Assembly: GCF_947499695.1 (NCBI RefSeq)
Contig: NZ_CANMPQ010000001.1
Coordinates: 682,001 to 746,000 of the forward strand
Direction: 5' to 3'
DNA: 64,000 bases
Source of the DNA: an uncultured Allomuricauda sp.
Lineage (GTDB): Bacteria > Bacteroidota > Bacteroidia > Flavobacteriales > Flavobacteriaceae
Shown here: piece after piece, positions 1 through 9,033 of the stretch
How positions within the stretch are numbered: the stretch's first letter is position 1
How the letters are laid out: each line of letters opens with the position of its first letter
Notes under the pieces: generated by a model
Databases searched by the model: none
What the model saw: the letters and a program-made list of their open reading frames with translations, nothing else
Told to the model about the DNA's origin: nothing
Program-made: the position numbers and the translations under genes

Positions 1-1
1 A

Positions 2-841
2 CTCATTGATCTTTTTCTGTTCAATGATTATGAATTGACCCAGAATGTTGAAAAATTATTCATAAATCCGTCACAGTATCAGTTTCTCCTCTATTTAACA
101 CAATATATATATGTCATAGTACTTTTGGCGTGGTTATTAAAAAAGCTTAATGGCTACACCAAAAAAATCAAAAATTATTTCTCGAGCATCGAGCATATCA
201 ATCTTAGGTGGTTTCGATATTTTGTAATTGCTTTCTTGAGTTTAAGTTCTATTGGATTTGTTGTTTTTACAAGTTTTAGTATGGGCTTCATTGAGAACAT
301 TGATATTCCTTTTGGAATTGAATATGTTATATTCATCGCATTGCTATTTTATCTATGTTACAATGGTATAAGACAATATTCACTTACCGGATTGAGGAAC
401 AACTTTCTTAACTCGCAAATTAAGGATCCTCAAAAGAATAGCTCTTCAGCAGAAAAGTATACATCATCCAATTTGACCAATGAGAATATTGAATCCTATT
501 TTAAGGAAATATTACAATTATTTGATGAAGAAGAAATCTTCCTAGAATCCCAGTTAAAAATCGAAGATGTTGCCAAAAAACTTGATATCTCCTTGCACAA
601 GGTTTCGCAGGTCATAAATTCAAAATCCAACAAGACTTTTTTCGATTTTGTGAATCATTATCGAGTTGAGTATTTCAAAAGGCTACTATCCGAACCAGAT
701 AAGCGAAAATTCACAATATTATCTTTAGGTATTGAAAGCGGTTTTAATTCAAAAGCATCAATGAACAGGGTTTTTAAAAATATTGTAGGGCAATCTCCAA
801 AAGAATTTCAACAAAACCAATCTAAAGAGCCCATTTTATAA
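2..841 (+). CDS. Membrane AraC-type transcriptional regulator (5' end cut by window edge)
   Basis: The reading frame is open to the first bases of the window, so the N-terminus lies upstream. The first usable codon inside the window is only a TTG at 35 and is unlikely to be the start. The visible part has hydrophobic segments around residues 15-35, 60-85 and 92-110 (counted from 35), a short linker, and a C-terminal AraC/XylS double helix-turn-helix from about residue 165 to 260. The helices around KLDISLHKVSQVIN and GFNSKASMNRVFKNIVGQSPKEF fit the family. Such Bacteroidota proteins are membrane-bound one-component regulators that control neighbouring uptake or hydrolase genes. It is followed after about 130 bp by a same-strand operon, which is its likely target (inference). 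Confidence 0.85.
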   Translation, partial: LIDLFLFNDYELTQNVEKLFINPSQYQFLLYLTQYIYVIVLLAWLLKKLNGYTKKIKNYFSSIEHINLRWFRYFVIAFLSLSSIGFVVFTSFSMGFIENIDIPFGIEYVIFIALLFYLCYNGIRQYSLTGLRNNFLNSQIKDPQKNSSSAEKYTSSNLTNENIESYFKEILQLFDEEEIFLESQLKIEDVAKKLDISLHKVSQVINSKSNKTFFDFVNHYRVEYFKRLLSEPDKRKFTILSLGIESGFNSKASMNRVFKNIVGQSPKEFQQNQSKEPIL

Positions 842-970
842 ATTAAGCCAAACCATCTTAGTTTTTTAGGTCTCATCTTATCGCATGAGGCATTTTAGCG
901 GTTAAAACACTTCACATTTGCAACTGTAACATAGCTATTCGATTTCGCTATTGAACAAAAAACAGAAATC

Positions 971-2122
971 ATGCAAATTCAAAAAACCGTAATCACATCC
1001 AAATTTTATTTCCTTTTTGTGCTAACAATGTTCCTTACATCATGCAGCAATGAAGACAATACTGTTGGTGCATCGGTACCAGAAGAAAAAAATCTTTCCA
1101 CTACCCTATCCGAATATTTGGATGAAAATCAATCGGAAGCTGACCCAGGGTTAAGTATTTTAATCAAGCATAAAGGAGAAATTGTATATCAAGTACAAAA
1201 GGGTCTTGCCAGAATACAGGGCAATCACGCAATTGAACAACACACCGGTTTTAGAATTGGTTCAATAACCAAGTCAATAACTGCCATCGCAATTATGCAA
1301 TTAGTGGAGCAAAACCAGTTGTCTTTGCAAGACAAGCTTCTTGATATTTTGCCTTTTTTACCAAGCTCTTTTGAAAACATAACCATAGCACATCTGTTAT
1401 CGCACCGTTCCGGTCTCTTGGATTATATAGACGATAATACTGATTTATCCTCGCTTGATGGTGTTACCACATCCCAAATTCCATCTATTATTCCCGGTTC
1501 CGGTCTAGACAATCTGTTGTTTGAACCAGGTTCGGAAGGAGAATATTCAAATACAGGATATGTTTTTTTAGCATTGATTATTGAAGAAATAAGTAGTATG
1601 CGATATCCCGATTTCTTGAAGAAGAACATTTTTGAACCACTGGGCATGACCAACACCTTTGTAATCGATGAAGATGAGCATCTCGGTGATTTAAACGACA
1701 ATTATGCACTTTCATTTGGCAATTCTGTTAAAGTCTTAGGATTCGATTCATTAATATATGGCGGTAGTGGTATTGTAAGTTCACCCCATGATCTTAATCT
1801 TTTTATTGAAGCACTTTTGAACTATGAGCTGATTACCAAACAGAATTTAAATATCATGACCATTGAACAAGGTCCTATCGAAGAAATAGCTGATTACGGC
1901 TATGGTTGGATGACCGGGACAGGGCAATATTGGCATACAGAAGAACTTACTGATCCGAACGATTTTTGGCATACCGGAGGTTTCGATGGATATCGCTCAG
2001 TTTTATCAGTTAATCCAGATTTGGACCTGCAAATCATCATTTTGACGAACAATGGAGATAAGAGTCAAGAAATTATGTGGGGAATCATGCGCTTAACCAA
2101 AGAATATTTCAAAAACAATTAA
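971..2122 (+). CDS. Serine hydrolase, beta-lactamase/DD-peptidase family lipoprotein
   Basis: The protein has 383 residues. It begins with a lipoprotein signal whose lipobox LTSC puts the lipidated cysteine at residue 25. The three class C beta-lactamase / penicillin-binding fold motifs are present: S98-I-T-K101 (nucleophile and lysine), Y192-S-N194, and H334-T-G-G in place of KTG. This family includes D-aminopeptidases, esterases and DD-peptidases, so the substrate cannot be read from sequence, and true beta-lactam hydrolysis is not implied. It is the first gene of a probable four-gene operon running to 4436. The next gene starts about 11 nt after its stop. Confidence 0.88.
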   Translation: MQIQKTVITSKFYFLFVLTMFLTSCSNEDNTVGASVPEEKNLSTTLSEYLDENQSEADPGLSILIKHKGEIVYQVQKGLARIQGNHAIEQHTGFRIGSITKSITAIAIMQLVEQNQLSLQDKLLDILPFLPSSFENITIAHLLSHRSGLLDYIDDNTDLSSLDGVTTSQIPSIIPGSGLDNLLFEPGSEGEYSNTGYVFLALIIEEISSMRYPDFLKKNIFEPLGMTNTFVIDEDEHLGDLNDNYALSFGNSVKVLGFDSLIYGGSGIVSSPHDLNLFIEALLNYELITKQNLNIMTIEQGPIEEIADYGYGWMTGTGQYWHTEELTDPNDFWHTGGFDGYRSVLSVNPDLDLQIIILTNNGDKSQEIMWGIMRLTKEYFKNN

Positions 2123-2133
2123 TCAATTCCATC

Positions 2134-2805
2134 ATGCAGCATAAAACAATCAAAATCAGCATTTTCTTTTCAACGCAATTATATCTGCTTCTTTTTCTCT
2201 TCTCTTTGACAATCTCTTTTGGACAACAGTCAGAGCTTAGCAACGGGCATTTTGATGGCCCTTATATTGGACTCACATTTGGTTCACAAAATATTTTTGG
2301 TGGAGCTTTTATCGATGATTTAGATGTATTAGGTCAAAAATCTGGGCTGGTAGTTGAACTTTCCCCAGGGTATCGAAAACAATTCTTAAATGACCGATTG
2401 GTGGTCGGTGTAGCGTTTCAATTTGGACTTTCAGATGGTGATTTGACCCAAACAGATACCAGAAACCAAATGATGGTTGATTATAAAAACAACAGTCAGT
2501 TTGGATATGGGATACAACTTGGAGTGGCTTTGGGTCAAAAAAAGGGATTCCTACTATATGCCTTTGGCAATGACACCAAACGAAACTTTGACATTACGGT
2601 TACAGCAATAAACGGTTTGAGTTTTACCCAAAAAGACGGGCAACGTTTTGGACGTTATGGATTAGGTCTGGAAGTTCCGGTTTATAAAAAGATAAATATC
2701 AATGCAAACGTAGGAAGGGTAAGTGTTGATTATGGCGATTTGGAAACAAATATTGACGTAGATGATAAAACCGATTTTAATCTTGGTATAACCTATCAGT
2801 TTTAA
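2134..2805 (+). CDS. Outer-membrane beta-barrel protein
   Basis: I chose ATG 2134 (223 residues) because an earlier in-frame start at 2077 would overlap the upstream hydrolase by 46 bp, while 2134 leads straight into a signal peptide ending near SFGQ. The mature part has alternating amphipathic strands and ends in a Y-Q-F terminal motif, typical of small Bacteroidota outer-membrane barrels (OmpW/porin-like fold). No enzymatic motif is seen. It sits between a serine hydrolase and a glycosyltransferase in the same orientation, so a role in envelope modification or transport is an inference only. Confidence 0.75.
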   Translation: MQHKTIKISIFFSTQLYLLLFLFSLTISFGQQSELSNGHFDGPYIGLTFGSQNIFGGAFIDDLDVLGQKSGLVVELSPGYRKQFLNDRLVVGVAFQFGLSDGDLTQTDTRNQMMVDYKNNSQFGYGIQLGVALGQKKGFLLYAFGNDTKRNFDITVTAINGLSFTQKDGQRFGRYGLGLEVPVYKKININANVGRVSVDYGDLETNIDVDDKTDFNLGITYQF

Positions 2806-2830
2806 AGGCTCTAACAGTAAATCACATACT

Positions 2831-4096
2831 ATGAAAGTTCTTCTTACATCGGTTGGAACTCGTGGCGATATTGAACCTTTTCTGACAATTGCAAACATGC
2901 TGCACCAAAAAGGACATAATGTTCTATGTTGCTTTCCTGAACAATTTAAAAAGATGACTATTGACATGGAAATTCCTTTTATAAGCTTGGGAAAGGAATA
3001 TTTGGAATTGCTGGACACCAAAGAGGGGAAAAGTGTGATGGGCGGAAAAGTCAATTTTTTTGAAAAGCTCAAAGCCTATTACCATTTATACCGAAAATCT
3101 TCCCATGTAAATAGGTTAATCGCAAAAAGACAAAAGGATATCATCGCTGATTTTAGGCCAGACCGTGTGGTGTTCCATATAAAATCAATCTATCCGCTGA
3201 TATGGGGGGTTGAAAACCCAAAAAAGGTAGTCTTAGTGAGTCCAATTCCCTATTTGGTTCATTATACAAAGACCCAAGGGCATATAGGTTTCAATAAAGA
3301 CCATGGTGTTTTTCTGAATAAGCTCACGTACCGTTTATCCAACTTTGCTCTTTTAAAAAATGTGCTTTCAGTTACAAAGCAAATGGATTCATGCATTCAA
3401 GTCTCCTATGGTCTGCTCAAAAAAACCATGCTTAGTATTAAAATGGTATTTACAATATCACCGACATTGTTTCCAAAGCCTCAATATTGGTCTGATCATA
3501 TCCAGATTTTGGGGCATCATTCTATCACAACATCTAAAATTTGGAAACCAGACAGATCATTGGAACAATTTCTTCAAAGACATGAGAAAATTCTGTTTGT
3601 GACTTTTGGTAGTATGACGAATGATAGTCCGAGGGAAAAAACCAAAGCTATTCTTGACATTGTCCAAGAATATAACATCCCCACCATTGTCAATACTTCT
3701 TCCGGAGGGCTAATAACTATAAATGAATATAACCCTGAACTAATATACTATGTTTCCAATATCCCATATGAATACATTTTTCCAAAGATTTATGCTGTAA
3801 TTCACCATGGGGGGTCCGGAACAACACATTTAGCGCTAAAACATGGATGTCCTTCTTTGATAATATCCCATATTATTGATCAACATATGTGGGCAAAACT
3901 TGTACATCGAATGGGAACGGGGCCTAAGAGCATCACTATCAGTAAGATGAATTCCAAGAAATTGGAATCAAAAATTTTAAGCCTGTTTCAAAACAATGTA
4001 TATAAAATCATGGCTGAGGAAATCGGGTCTAGTATGAAGGAAGAAGATTTCAAAGAAGATCTGATTCAATTTTTAACCATAACAAAAAAAGATTAA
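2831..4096 (+). CDS. GT1-type glycosyltransferase (UDP-glycosyltransferase / sterol glucosyltransferase-like)
   Basis: The protein has 421 residues. The N-terminus MKVLLTSVGTRGDIEPFLTIA is the typical acceptor-domain start of the MGT/sterol 3-beta-glucosyltransferase group. The C-terminal donor domain carries the signature HHGGSGTTHLALKHGCP followed by IIDQHMWAKLVHRMGTGP, the nucleotide-sugar binding region. Family members transfer a sugar from a nucleotide donor to a small lipophilic acceptor (sterol, macrolide, carotenoid or lipid). The acceptor here is unknown. No signal peptide is present, so it acts in the cytoplasm or at the inner membrane. The next gene starts one base after its stop, indicating translational coupling. 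Confidence 0.88.
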   Translation: MKVLLTSVGTRGDIEPFLTIANMLHQKGHNVLCCFPEQFKKMTIDMEIPFISLGKEYLELLDTKEGKSVMGGKVNFFEKLKAYYHLYRKSSHVNRLIAKRQKDIIADFRPDRVVFHIKSIYPLIWGVENPKKVVLVSPIPYLVHYTKTQGHIGFNKDHGVFLNKLTYRLSNFALLKNVLSVTKQMDSCIQVSYGLLKKTMLSIKMVFTISPTLFPKPQYWSDHIQILGHHSITTSKIWKPDRSLEQFLQRHEKILFVTFGSMTNDSPREKTKAILDIVQEYNIPTIVNTSSGGLITINEYNPELIYYVSNIPYEYIFPKIYAVIHHGGSGTTHLALKHGCPSLIISHIIDQHMWAKLVHRMGTGPKSITISKMNSKKLESKILSLFQNNVYKIMAEEIGSSMKEEDFKEDLIQFLTITKKD

Positions 4097-4097
4097 G

Positions 4098-4436
4098 ATG
4101 ATTTTAGTAATAACCAGTATAACATTAAAATCTCCATGGAAATTTTTTCCACTATCTCATCGGGCAATGAATATTGTTCGACAAATGAAAGGTTCGCCCT
4201 ATATAGCATTTCAAAAGAAAGGCTTTTGGACCACGCATTATACCATGTCGCTCTGGCCTAATATTGATGACATGAAAAAATTCTCCCATAGCGGTGCCCA
4301 TATGGAAGCCATTAAAAAAACTAAAACCATCGCAGAGGAAGTAAGGACTCTTACCATTGAGGCTAATGATTTCCCAAAATGGAAGGAAGCAAAACTATTA
4401 TTGAAAGAAAAAGGTAAAATAATCCGATATGAATAG
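4098..4436 (+). CDS. Small dimeric alpha/beta-barrel-like protein (DUF3291/ABM-like)
   Basis: The protein has 112 residues and no signal peptide or membrane segment. The pattern (strand, helix with AMNIVRQMKGSP, strand with FWTTHYTMSLWPNIDDMKKFSHSGAHMEAIKK, strand) resembles the ferredoxin-like dimeric alpha/beta-barrel fold of the DUF3291 and antibiotic-biosynthesis-monooxygenase families. The WPNIDDMKKFSHSGAHMEAI stretch is characteristic. It starts 1 nt after the glycosyltransferase stop, so the two are almost certainly co-translated. It may modify or bind the same small molecule. The fold call is moderate and the function is not known. Confidence 0.7.
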   Translation: MILVITSITLKSPWKFFPLSHRAMNIVRQMKGSPYIAFQKKGFWTTHYTMSLWPNIDDMKKFSHSGAHMEAIKKTKTIAEEVRTLTIEANDFPKWKEAKLLLKEKGKIIRYE

Positions 4437-4508
4437 TCTGATGTATTTTTTCTTACGAAACTTTTCTGAATTAATGCAAATTACAATTGTAATAACTGCT
4501 TTAATTAG

Positions 4509-4533
4509 TAATCCTTATAAGGGTTTTATTAAT
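4509..4533. promoter_or_regulatory. Shared 25-bp element upstream of AraC-type regulator (copy 1)
   Basis: The element contains the perfect 10-bp palindrome CCTTATAAGG at 4513-4522, followed by GTTTTATTAAT. The same 25 bases with a single mismatch occur in the reverse orientation at 13681-13705, upstream of the paralogous regulator. Here it ends 34 bp before the start codon; there it ends 36 bp before. Conserved sequence and position in otherwise diverged upstream DNA indicate a binding site or core promoter common to the two regulators. Autoregulation is inference. Confidence 0.65.
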
Positions 4534-4567
4534 CATTTCAAGATTTAAATATTTTTAAAATAAAAGC

Positions 4568-5692
4568 ATGCGTTTATCCTATTTGCTCGTTTTAGTATTG
4601 GCATTCCAAGCCATATTAATGGCAATCCTTTTTATATTTCGAAAATCCAACACCAGATACGCAAATGTCCTTCTGGCCTTTTTTTTATTGTCTACCTCTT
4701 GGTTGCTCATCTATACGGTTTTATATTGGACTCGATTGTTACTCGTCAAGTCATATGTTCATTTTTTTCTAACTTATTATATTCCGCTTTCAACTTTTGC
4801 ACCTCTTTTCTATTTCTATTTGAGAAAAATCGTTTTAGACAAATCTTTAGTATTAAAAAAAGATTTTTGGCATTTTGTTCCCTTTTTATATAGTATTATT
4901 GGTACTATTCCGTTCCTTTTTCTTTCTGCCAATAGGAAAATCAATATAATTCCTGCAGGCCAAGCATTAGAATATACGTATTTCCCATTTGAACATTTTG
5001 ATATGATTTTAGTCGTAATCATGAATGCGTATGGGATAGCAACTATTCTTAATTTCTGGAAAGTTTATAAGAGAAGTAGGGATTTAAAAATTTGGGTCAG
5101 GGTTATTATCATGTTATTTTTATGTTGTACAATTAGCTTTACCATATATTATGGATTGTATTATTTGGGGGCTCTCACAGAATTACAAGACTACGCCTTT
5201 ATAATCTTCCTATCTGTTTTTGTATTGACCATTTCATACTACGCATTTAATTATAATGCCATTTTTAATGGTATTCCGATAGAAGATGTACTTCCCTTTG
5301 TTAAATACAGGAAAACAGGACTTTCCAAAAATTATTCTTTAGAACTGAAGGGTAAGTTAGAAACCATAATGTCAAATGAGAAACCTCACTTGAACAGTGA
5401 ATTAAGGTTGGACAATCTTGCTGAACAATTAGGAATCAGTAGGCATCATGCTTCCCAGGTTATCAATGAATATTTTAGTTCTAGCTTTTTTGACTTTATC
5501 AATTCGCATAGAATTGCCGCGGCCGTAGAACTGCTTGAAGAAAAGAAAAAGGAAATCACCTTATCAGAGTTAGGCTACCTTGCTGGGTTCAACAATACAG
5601 TTTCCTTCAATAAAGCGTTTAAAAAGAATACGGGCCTTACCCCTTCAAAATATCGTGAATTACTTTTGAGTACGGATAAAATCCATAATTAG
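4568..5692 (+). CDS. AraC-type regulator with multi-TM N-terminal domain (paralogue A)
   Basis: The protein has 374 residues. Residues 1-235 form about seven hydrophobic segments (such as LVLVLAFQAILMAILFIF), and residues about 265-370 form an AraC double HTH (LAEQLGISRHHASQVINEYF, LGYLAGFNNTVSFNKAFKKNTGLTPSKYRELL). It is a close paralogue of the protein at 12514-13644: the two align without obvious gaps over their whole length and are nearly identical across the HTH domain. It flanks the susC/susD operon on the opposite side from that paralogue. A membrane-embedded sensor coupled directly to DNA binding is the likely mode of action. The ligand is unknown. Confidence 0.88.
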   Translation: MRLSYLLVLVLAFQAILMAILFIFRKSNTRYANVLLAFFLLSTSWLLIYTVLYWTRLLLVKSYVHFFLTYYIPLSTFAPLFYFYLRKIVLDKSLVLKKDFWHFVPFLYSIIGTIPFLFLSANRKINIIPAGQALEYTYFPFEHFDMILVVIMNAYGIATILNFWKVYKRSRDLKIWVRVIIMLFLCCTISFTIYYGLYYLGALTELQDYAFIIFLSVFVLTISYYAFNYNAIFNGIPIEDVLPFVKYRKTGLSKNYSLELKGKLETIMSNEKPHLNSELRLDNLAEQLGISRHHASQVINEYFSSSFFDFINSHRIAAAVELLEEKKKEITLSELGYLAGFNNTVSFNKAFKKNTGLTPSKYRELLLSTDKIHN

Positions 5693-5784
5693 TAAAAACT
5701 AAAACTGGTCATGAAATGTATGTGGAAATTCTATTACCGAACAGGAACTGACTAGTCTCTCTTAATTTCTTTTTCTGAGTGATA

Positions 5785-6228
5785 TCAATTTTTATCCTCC
5801 CTTTTTTTAAATTCCCAAAATACATTGATGATTGCCCAATTTTCATTTAGTTTGACCAAATGAATGTATTCGGTCCATCTCGCCTTTGGATATCCGGTTC
5901 TTAGACTTGCGCTTGCCATATTTCCATAAACAGAAATATTTTCCACCATATTGTATTGATGTTTTACCGCAAATTTGGGTTTAGTTAACATAAGTTCTTT
6001 TAATTTCTCTGGAGGGAAATCATCACTTATCGTACCGTCAGGATTCAGTCCCCTCTTCGCAAGTCTAGGGTGTAATGATTCATTCATTGTTTCATAATTG
6101 TTCTCAAAGAAATTTTCAATATAATTTAGAATCGTTTTTTCTATTGCACTAGCTTCAGTTGATTTCAGTTGAGCATTAGAGTGAAGTATAGATACCGATA
6201 CTATAATAATGGTAATAATTTTTTTCAT
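5785..6228 (-). CDS. Secreted lumazine-binding/NTF2-like protein
   Basis: The protein has 147 residues and begins with a signal peptide (MKKIITIIIVSVSILHSNAQ). The mature part (IEKTILNYIENFFENNYETMNESLHPRLAKRGLNPDG, then a beta sheet ending in VKLNENWAIINVFWEF) matches the putative lumazine-binding branch of the NTF2-like superfamily common in Bacteroidota. These small alpha+beta cone proteins are poorly characterised, and ligand binding rather than catalysis is usually assumed. It is transcribed towards paralogue A (convergent) and lies beyond the end of the susCD operon on the same strand, about 160 bp away. Confidence 0.78.
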   Translation of the reverse strand: MKKIITIIIVSVSILHSNAQLKSTEASAIEKTILNYIENFFENNYETMNESLHPRLAKRGLNPDGTISDDFPPEKLKELMLTKPKFAVKHQYNMVENISVYGNMASASLRTGYPKARWTEYIHLVKLNENWAIINVFWEFKKREDKN

Positions 6229-6390
6229 GTTTTTTATTCAAATATCCTCGCTTTGTGTATTTAATTTAAGCCAACATCAATTATTAAAGAGTTTAACATT
6301 TGTTGGGGGTTTCCAGACAAAAGGGACATCATATAGATGCCCCTTTAACTTTTCCAAGGCTTGTGTGAAAGCCATGTATTCTCTGAAATA

Positions 6391-7293
6391 CTAGTTACAG
6401 ATGTTCAAAACAATCTCACCAGGAGCTGGGCCAGGGCCATCGGCCGCAGCAGTTTCACCTGTTGGAGCTTCCAACTCATAAGAATGCTCACCCTCAAAGT
6501 TTCCTGGGGTATACGTCCATACCAATTCAGTGGTACCTCCAGGTACGGTGATCACCTCAGTGTTAGTAGTCGCTTGCGCGGTAGAAACAGTGTAATCTGT
6601 ATTGGTACCATCGATGGTCACCGTGATAAAGGCACCGTCCCATCCATCACCAAAACTATCATCCATGGTCAATGTATAATCACCGGTTACTGGTGATGTT
6701 GGGATACAATTGATACCGGCCCTATAGGCATATGGTGAGGAGAAGAACGATCCACCGGATACTCTTCCTTCTGTATCAGTGTCGGTAAAAGATCTTCCAT
6801 CGGTAAGGTTTACCACCAATCGGATATTGATCTGGTCACCACCGGTCACATTGGCCGGGGTGTTTGCAACACCAAGTGCCGAAAGCGCATCGCCCAGGGA
6901 TACCGAGAAGCTAGTCCTTGGCAGCCCATTTGGCCCAGAAGTGAATTCTGAGGCCGCAACAGTGCTCACAAGGGTCTCCGTTGCAGCAGTGGTACCGTTG
7001 GAATCTGTGTTGTCAACGAAACCTACATAGATCTCGATGTTCGACAATAGGTCCCCGTCCTCATGGTCCTGCTCCTCGATGGTCACACCGAAGATCGATG
7101 CGGGATCGAAAACGTTGAATGTGGTGCTCTCAAAGGATACCGTCCTTAGGACAGCTCCTCTAGAAACTGTTTCCTGGACCTCTAAGGTAATCTTGTCGTC
7201 CTCACTACACGAAGCCACAAGTGCCACAAGTGCCACAAGTGCCAGAGCTATATATAATCTTAAATTTTTCATGTATTCTAATTTTGTTTTCAT
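6391..7293 (-). CDS. SusCD-associated surface lipoprotein (SusE position)
   Basis: This is the third gene of the susC-susD operon, starting 10 nt after the susD stop. Two starts are possible: 7293 (300 residues) or 7272, which gives MKNLRLY and places the lipobox cysteine at residue 22, a more usual signal length. The hydrophobic core of the signal peptide is encoded by three perfect copies of a 9-bp repeat. The mature protein is acidic, has beta-sandwich-like segments, and near its C-terminal third carries the DSFGDGWDG motif found in Bacteroidota surface proteins. Proteins in this position usually bind the substrate at the cell surface next to SusD. No catalytic motif is seen and the substrate is unknown. 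Confidence 0.78.
   Translation of the reverse strand: MKTKLEYMKNLRLYIALALVALVALVASCSEDDKITLEVQETVSRGAVLRTVSFESTTFNVFDPASIFGVTIEEQDHEDGDLLSNIEIYVGFVDNTDSNGTTAATETLVSTVAASEFTSGPNGLPRTSFSVSLGDALSALGVANTPANVTGGDQINIRLVVNLTDGRSFTDTDTEGRVSGGSFFSSPYAYRAGINCIPTSPVTGDYTLTMDDSFGDGWDGAFITVTIDGTNTDYTVSTAQATTNTEVITVPGGTTELVWTYTPGNFEGEHSYELEAPTGETAAADGPGPAPGEIVLNICN
7214..7240. repeat. 9-bp tandem repeat (3 copies) in lipoprotein signal peptide
   Basis: Three perfect copies of GCCACAAGT lie at 7214-7222, 7223-7231 and 7232-7240, followed by a degenerate fourth unit. On the coding (minus) strand they encode repeated Ala-Leu-Val in the hydrophobic core of the signal peptide just before the lipobox. The unit length keeps the frame, so gain or loss of a copy would lengthen or shorten the hydrophobic core by three residues. 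Confidence 0.9.
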
Positions 7294-7303
7294 TGCACTT
7301 TTA

Positions 7304-9013
7304 TTAATTGGCCGCAGGAACCCCAGCTGTATCCCAGAATACAGGCTGTTGCTGATCTGATTTCTGGCTGATGCTCGAGTTGTTGTTCACCGAGTTTGTC
7401 GGATAGTACATAGATCGAACGAAAACATCCGGGTTCGGCTCAAGGTTCGGCTGTAGTGTCGTCGGGAACCCAGTCCTTCTATAGAAGTTGTAAGGATCTA
7501 CCCCGTTACCGAAGCTTGCGATCCATAACTGCTCTGCAATGATGTTTGCTTGACCGTCCGCATCGGCGGCGTCCCAAGCGGCATCGACCGCATCCCTGTA
7601 AGCAGTGATGTCAGCTGCCGATGGCTCGAAAGAAGCATCCGCACCCGCCAATCTTGTAGATGAGAAAGCCTGTACCTTGGCAACTGACTTGTCAAGTGCT
7701 GAAAGCACGGCAGCTTTTGCACCTGGGGCATCTCCTGATACGAAGGCCATCTCTGCAATCATGAAATCGGCACCGAAAGCGGTCAACAGGTTGGTTATAC
7801 CAAGACCTGCGGCTCCGGCCACCAATCCAATTGCCTTAAAGGTATCATCATCGAACTTACCACCTACAGGATACGTACCATAAACAGTTCTAAGAAGGCC
7901 ATCCGGCGGAATACCTTCATTATTACCGTGGTCACGCCCCCAATATCCATTGGGAAGGTTACAGAAGGTAAAGCCTCCGTCCAAGTAGTGCTGCGGAGCT
8001 GTTTGTAAAGAACAGACCAAAGTTACTTCATCTGGAGGAGTAGTTCCTGAACCAGGTACCGTGGCATTCTGTCTGTAGAAATAGTAACGCATCCTTGGAT
8101 CGTCAGAGGTGTCCATAAGGTTCATCAACCAGTTGGACATATAATCACCACCTCCTGAAGCAGTATAGTTGATCCCATAACGTGGATGTCTGTTATCAGG
8201 TTGTGAAGCACTGGTAGCGCCCCAATTGAATACCATATCATCTGCTGTATCAACTATATAGTTTCCGCCTGTGACGATAGCGTTGAAACTTGCCAAGGCG
8301 CTTCCATCGACCAACCTTCTCTGAAGGTAGATCTTCATTTTAAGGGTATTGCACGCTCTGATCCACTGATCCTCATCGCCACCATAATAGAAATCCGTCG
8401 GTGGCTTGGCTGCAGGGTCAGTTCCAAAATTGGCGATCGCCTGGTCCAACAGTACAAGAGCTGCATCATAGATGGATGCCCCTGGATCCGCTGCAGGGTT
8501 GAAGTTGTCGTCCGCTATTGCGGCCTCCGTGTAGGGAACGTCCCCGAAGAAGTCCACCATGGTCACAAAAAGGTATGCCTCTATGAACTGTCCTATCGCG
8601 ATATGGTGCGTAAGACCTGCTTCCGTTGCCAAAGGCTCCATGGTCCGGATATTGGCCAATAACCTGTAGGCATTGTCCCATTCATCCGACATGTCACTTC
8701 CCTGGTATACGCTGGCATAGTTCCTACCGTTCATGTTCACGATACGTGTAAGCTCCATTCCTAGCTCGTTGAAACCGTCACCAGTGGTGTTACCACCCGA
8801 TGCCCAGTTATCACCGGGGTCGTTGTCCGCATCCCCTTCAAATTGTCTCACGAAATCCTCCTGGATCGAGTTCAAAAGGAAATCGGGAGAAGATTGCTCC
8901 GGGGTCAAGAAGTTGGGGTTCGCAGTAAGATCCAACTCCGTGGTCTCACAGGAAACCAACACTAACGCCATTGCGCAAAATGCTGTAAATATGTTTTTAC
9001 TTATTCTTTTCAT
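7304..9013 (-). CDS. susD: SusD/RagB family nutrient-binding outer-membrane lipoprotein
   Basis: The protein has 569 residues with a lipobox ending at C22 (VLVSC). The region after it (FLTPEQSSPDFLLNSIQEDFVRQFEGDADNDPGDNW) and the helical TPR-like core (AYRLLANIRTMEPLATEAGLTHHIAIGQFIEAYLFVTMVDFFGDVPYTEA) are diagnostic of SusD/RagB, the lid protein that captures ligand over the SusC transporter. It ends with the usual family C-terminal region (YYPTNSVNNNSSISQKSDQQQPVFWDT). It lies 20 bp downstream of susC. No glycosidase or sulfatase is linked to the operon, so the ligand (glycan or peptide) cannot be assigned. Confidence 0.95.
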   Translation of the reverse strand: MKRISKNIFTAFCAMALVLVSCETTELDLTANPNFLTPEQSSPDFLLNSIQEDFVRQFEGDADNDPGDNWASGGNTTGDGFNELGMELTRIVNMNGRNYASVYQGSDMSDEWDNAYRLLANIRTMEPLATEAGLTHHIAIGQFIEAYLFVTMVDFFGDVPYTEAAIADDNFNPAADPGASIYDAALVLLDQAIANFGTDPAAKPPTDFYYGGDEDQWIRACNTLKMKIYLQRRLVDGSALASFNAIVTGGNYIVDTADDMVFNWGATSASQPDNRHPRYGINYTASGGGDYMSNWLMNLMDTSDDPRMRYYFYRQNATVPGSGTTPPDEVTLVCSLQTAPQHYLDGGFTFCNLPNGYWGRDHGNNEGIPPDGLLRTVYGTYPVGGKFDDDTFKAIGLVAGAAGLGITNLLTAFGADFMIAEMAFVSGDAPGAKAAVLSALDKSVAKVQAFSSTRLAGADASFEPSAADITAYRDAVDAAWDAADADGQANIIAEQLWIASFGNGVDPYNFYRRTGFPTTLQPNLEPNPDVFVRSMYYPTNSVNNNSSISQKSDQQQPVFWDTAGVPAAN

Positions 9014-9033
9014 TATCTTTTAATTTTTTGTTC

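Noticed and set aside
971-2122. Antibiotic resistance beta-lactamase
   Set aside because: The SxxK/YxN/H-T-G motifs are shared by many esterases and peptidases; the HTG variant and lipoprotein anchor do not support a resistance call.
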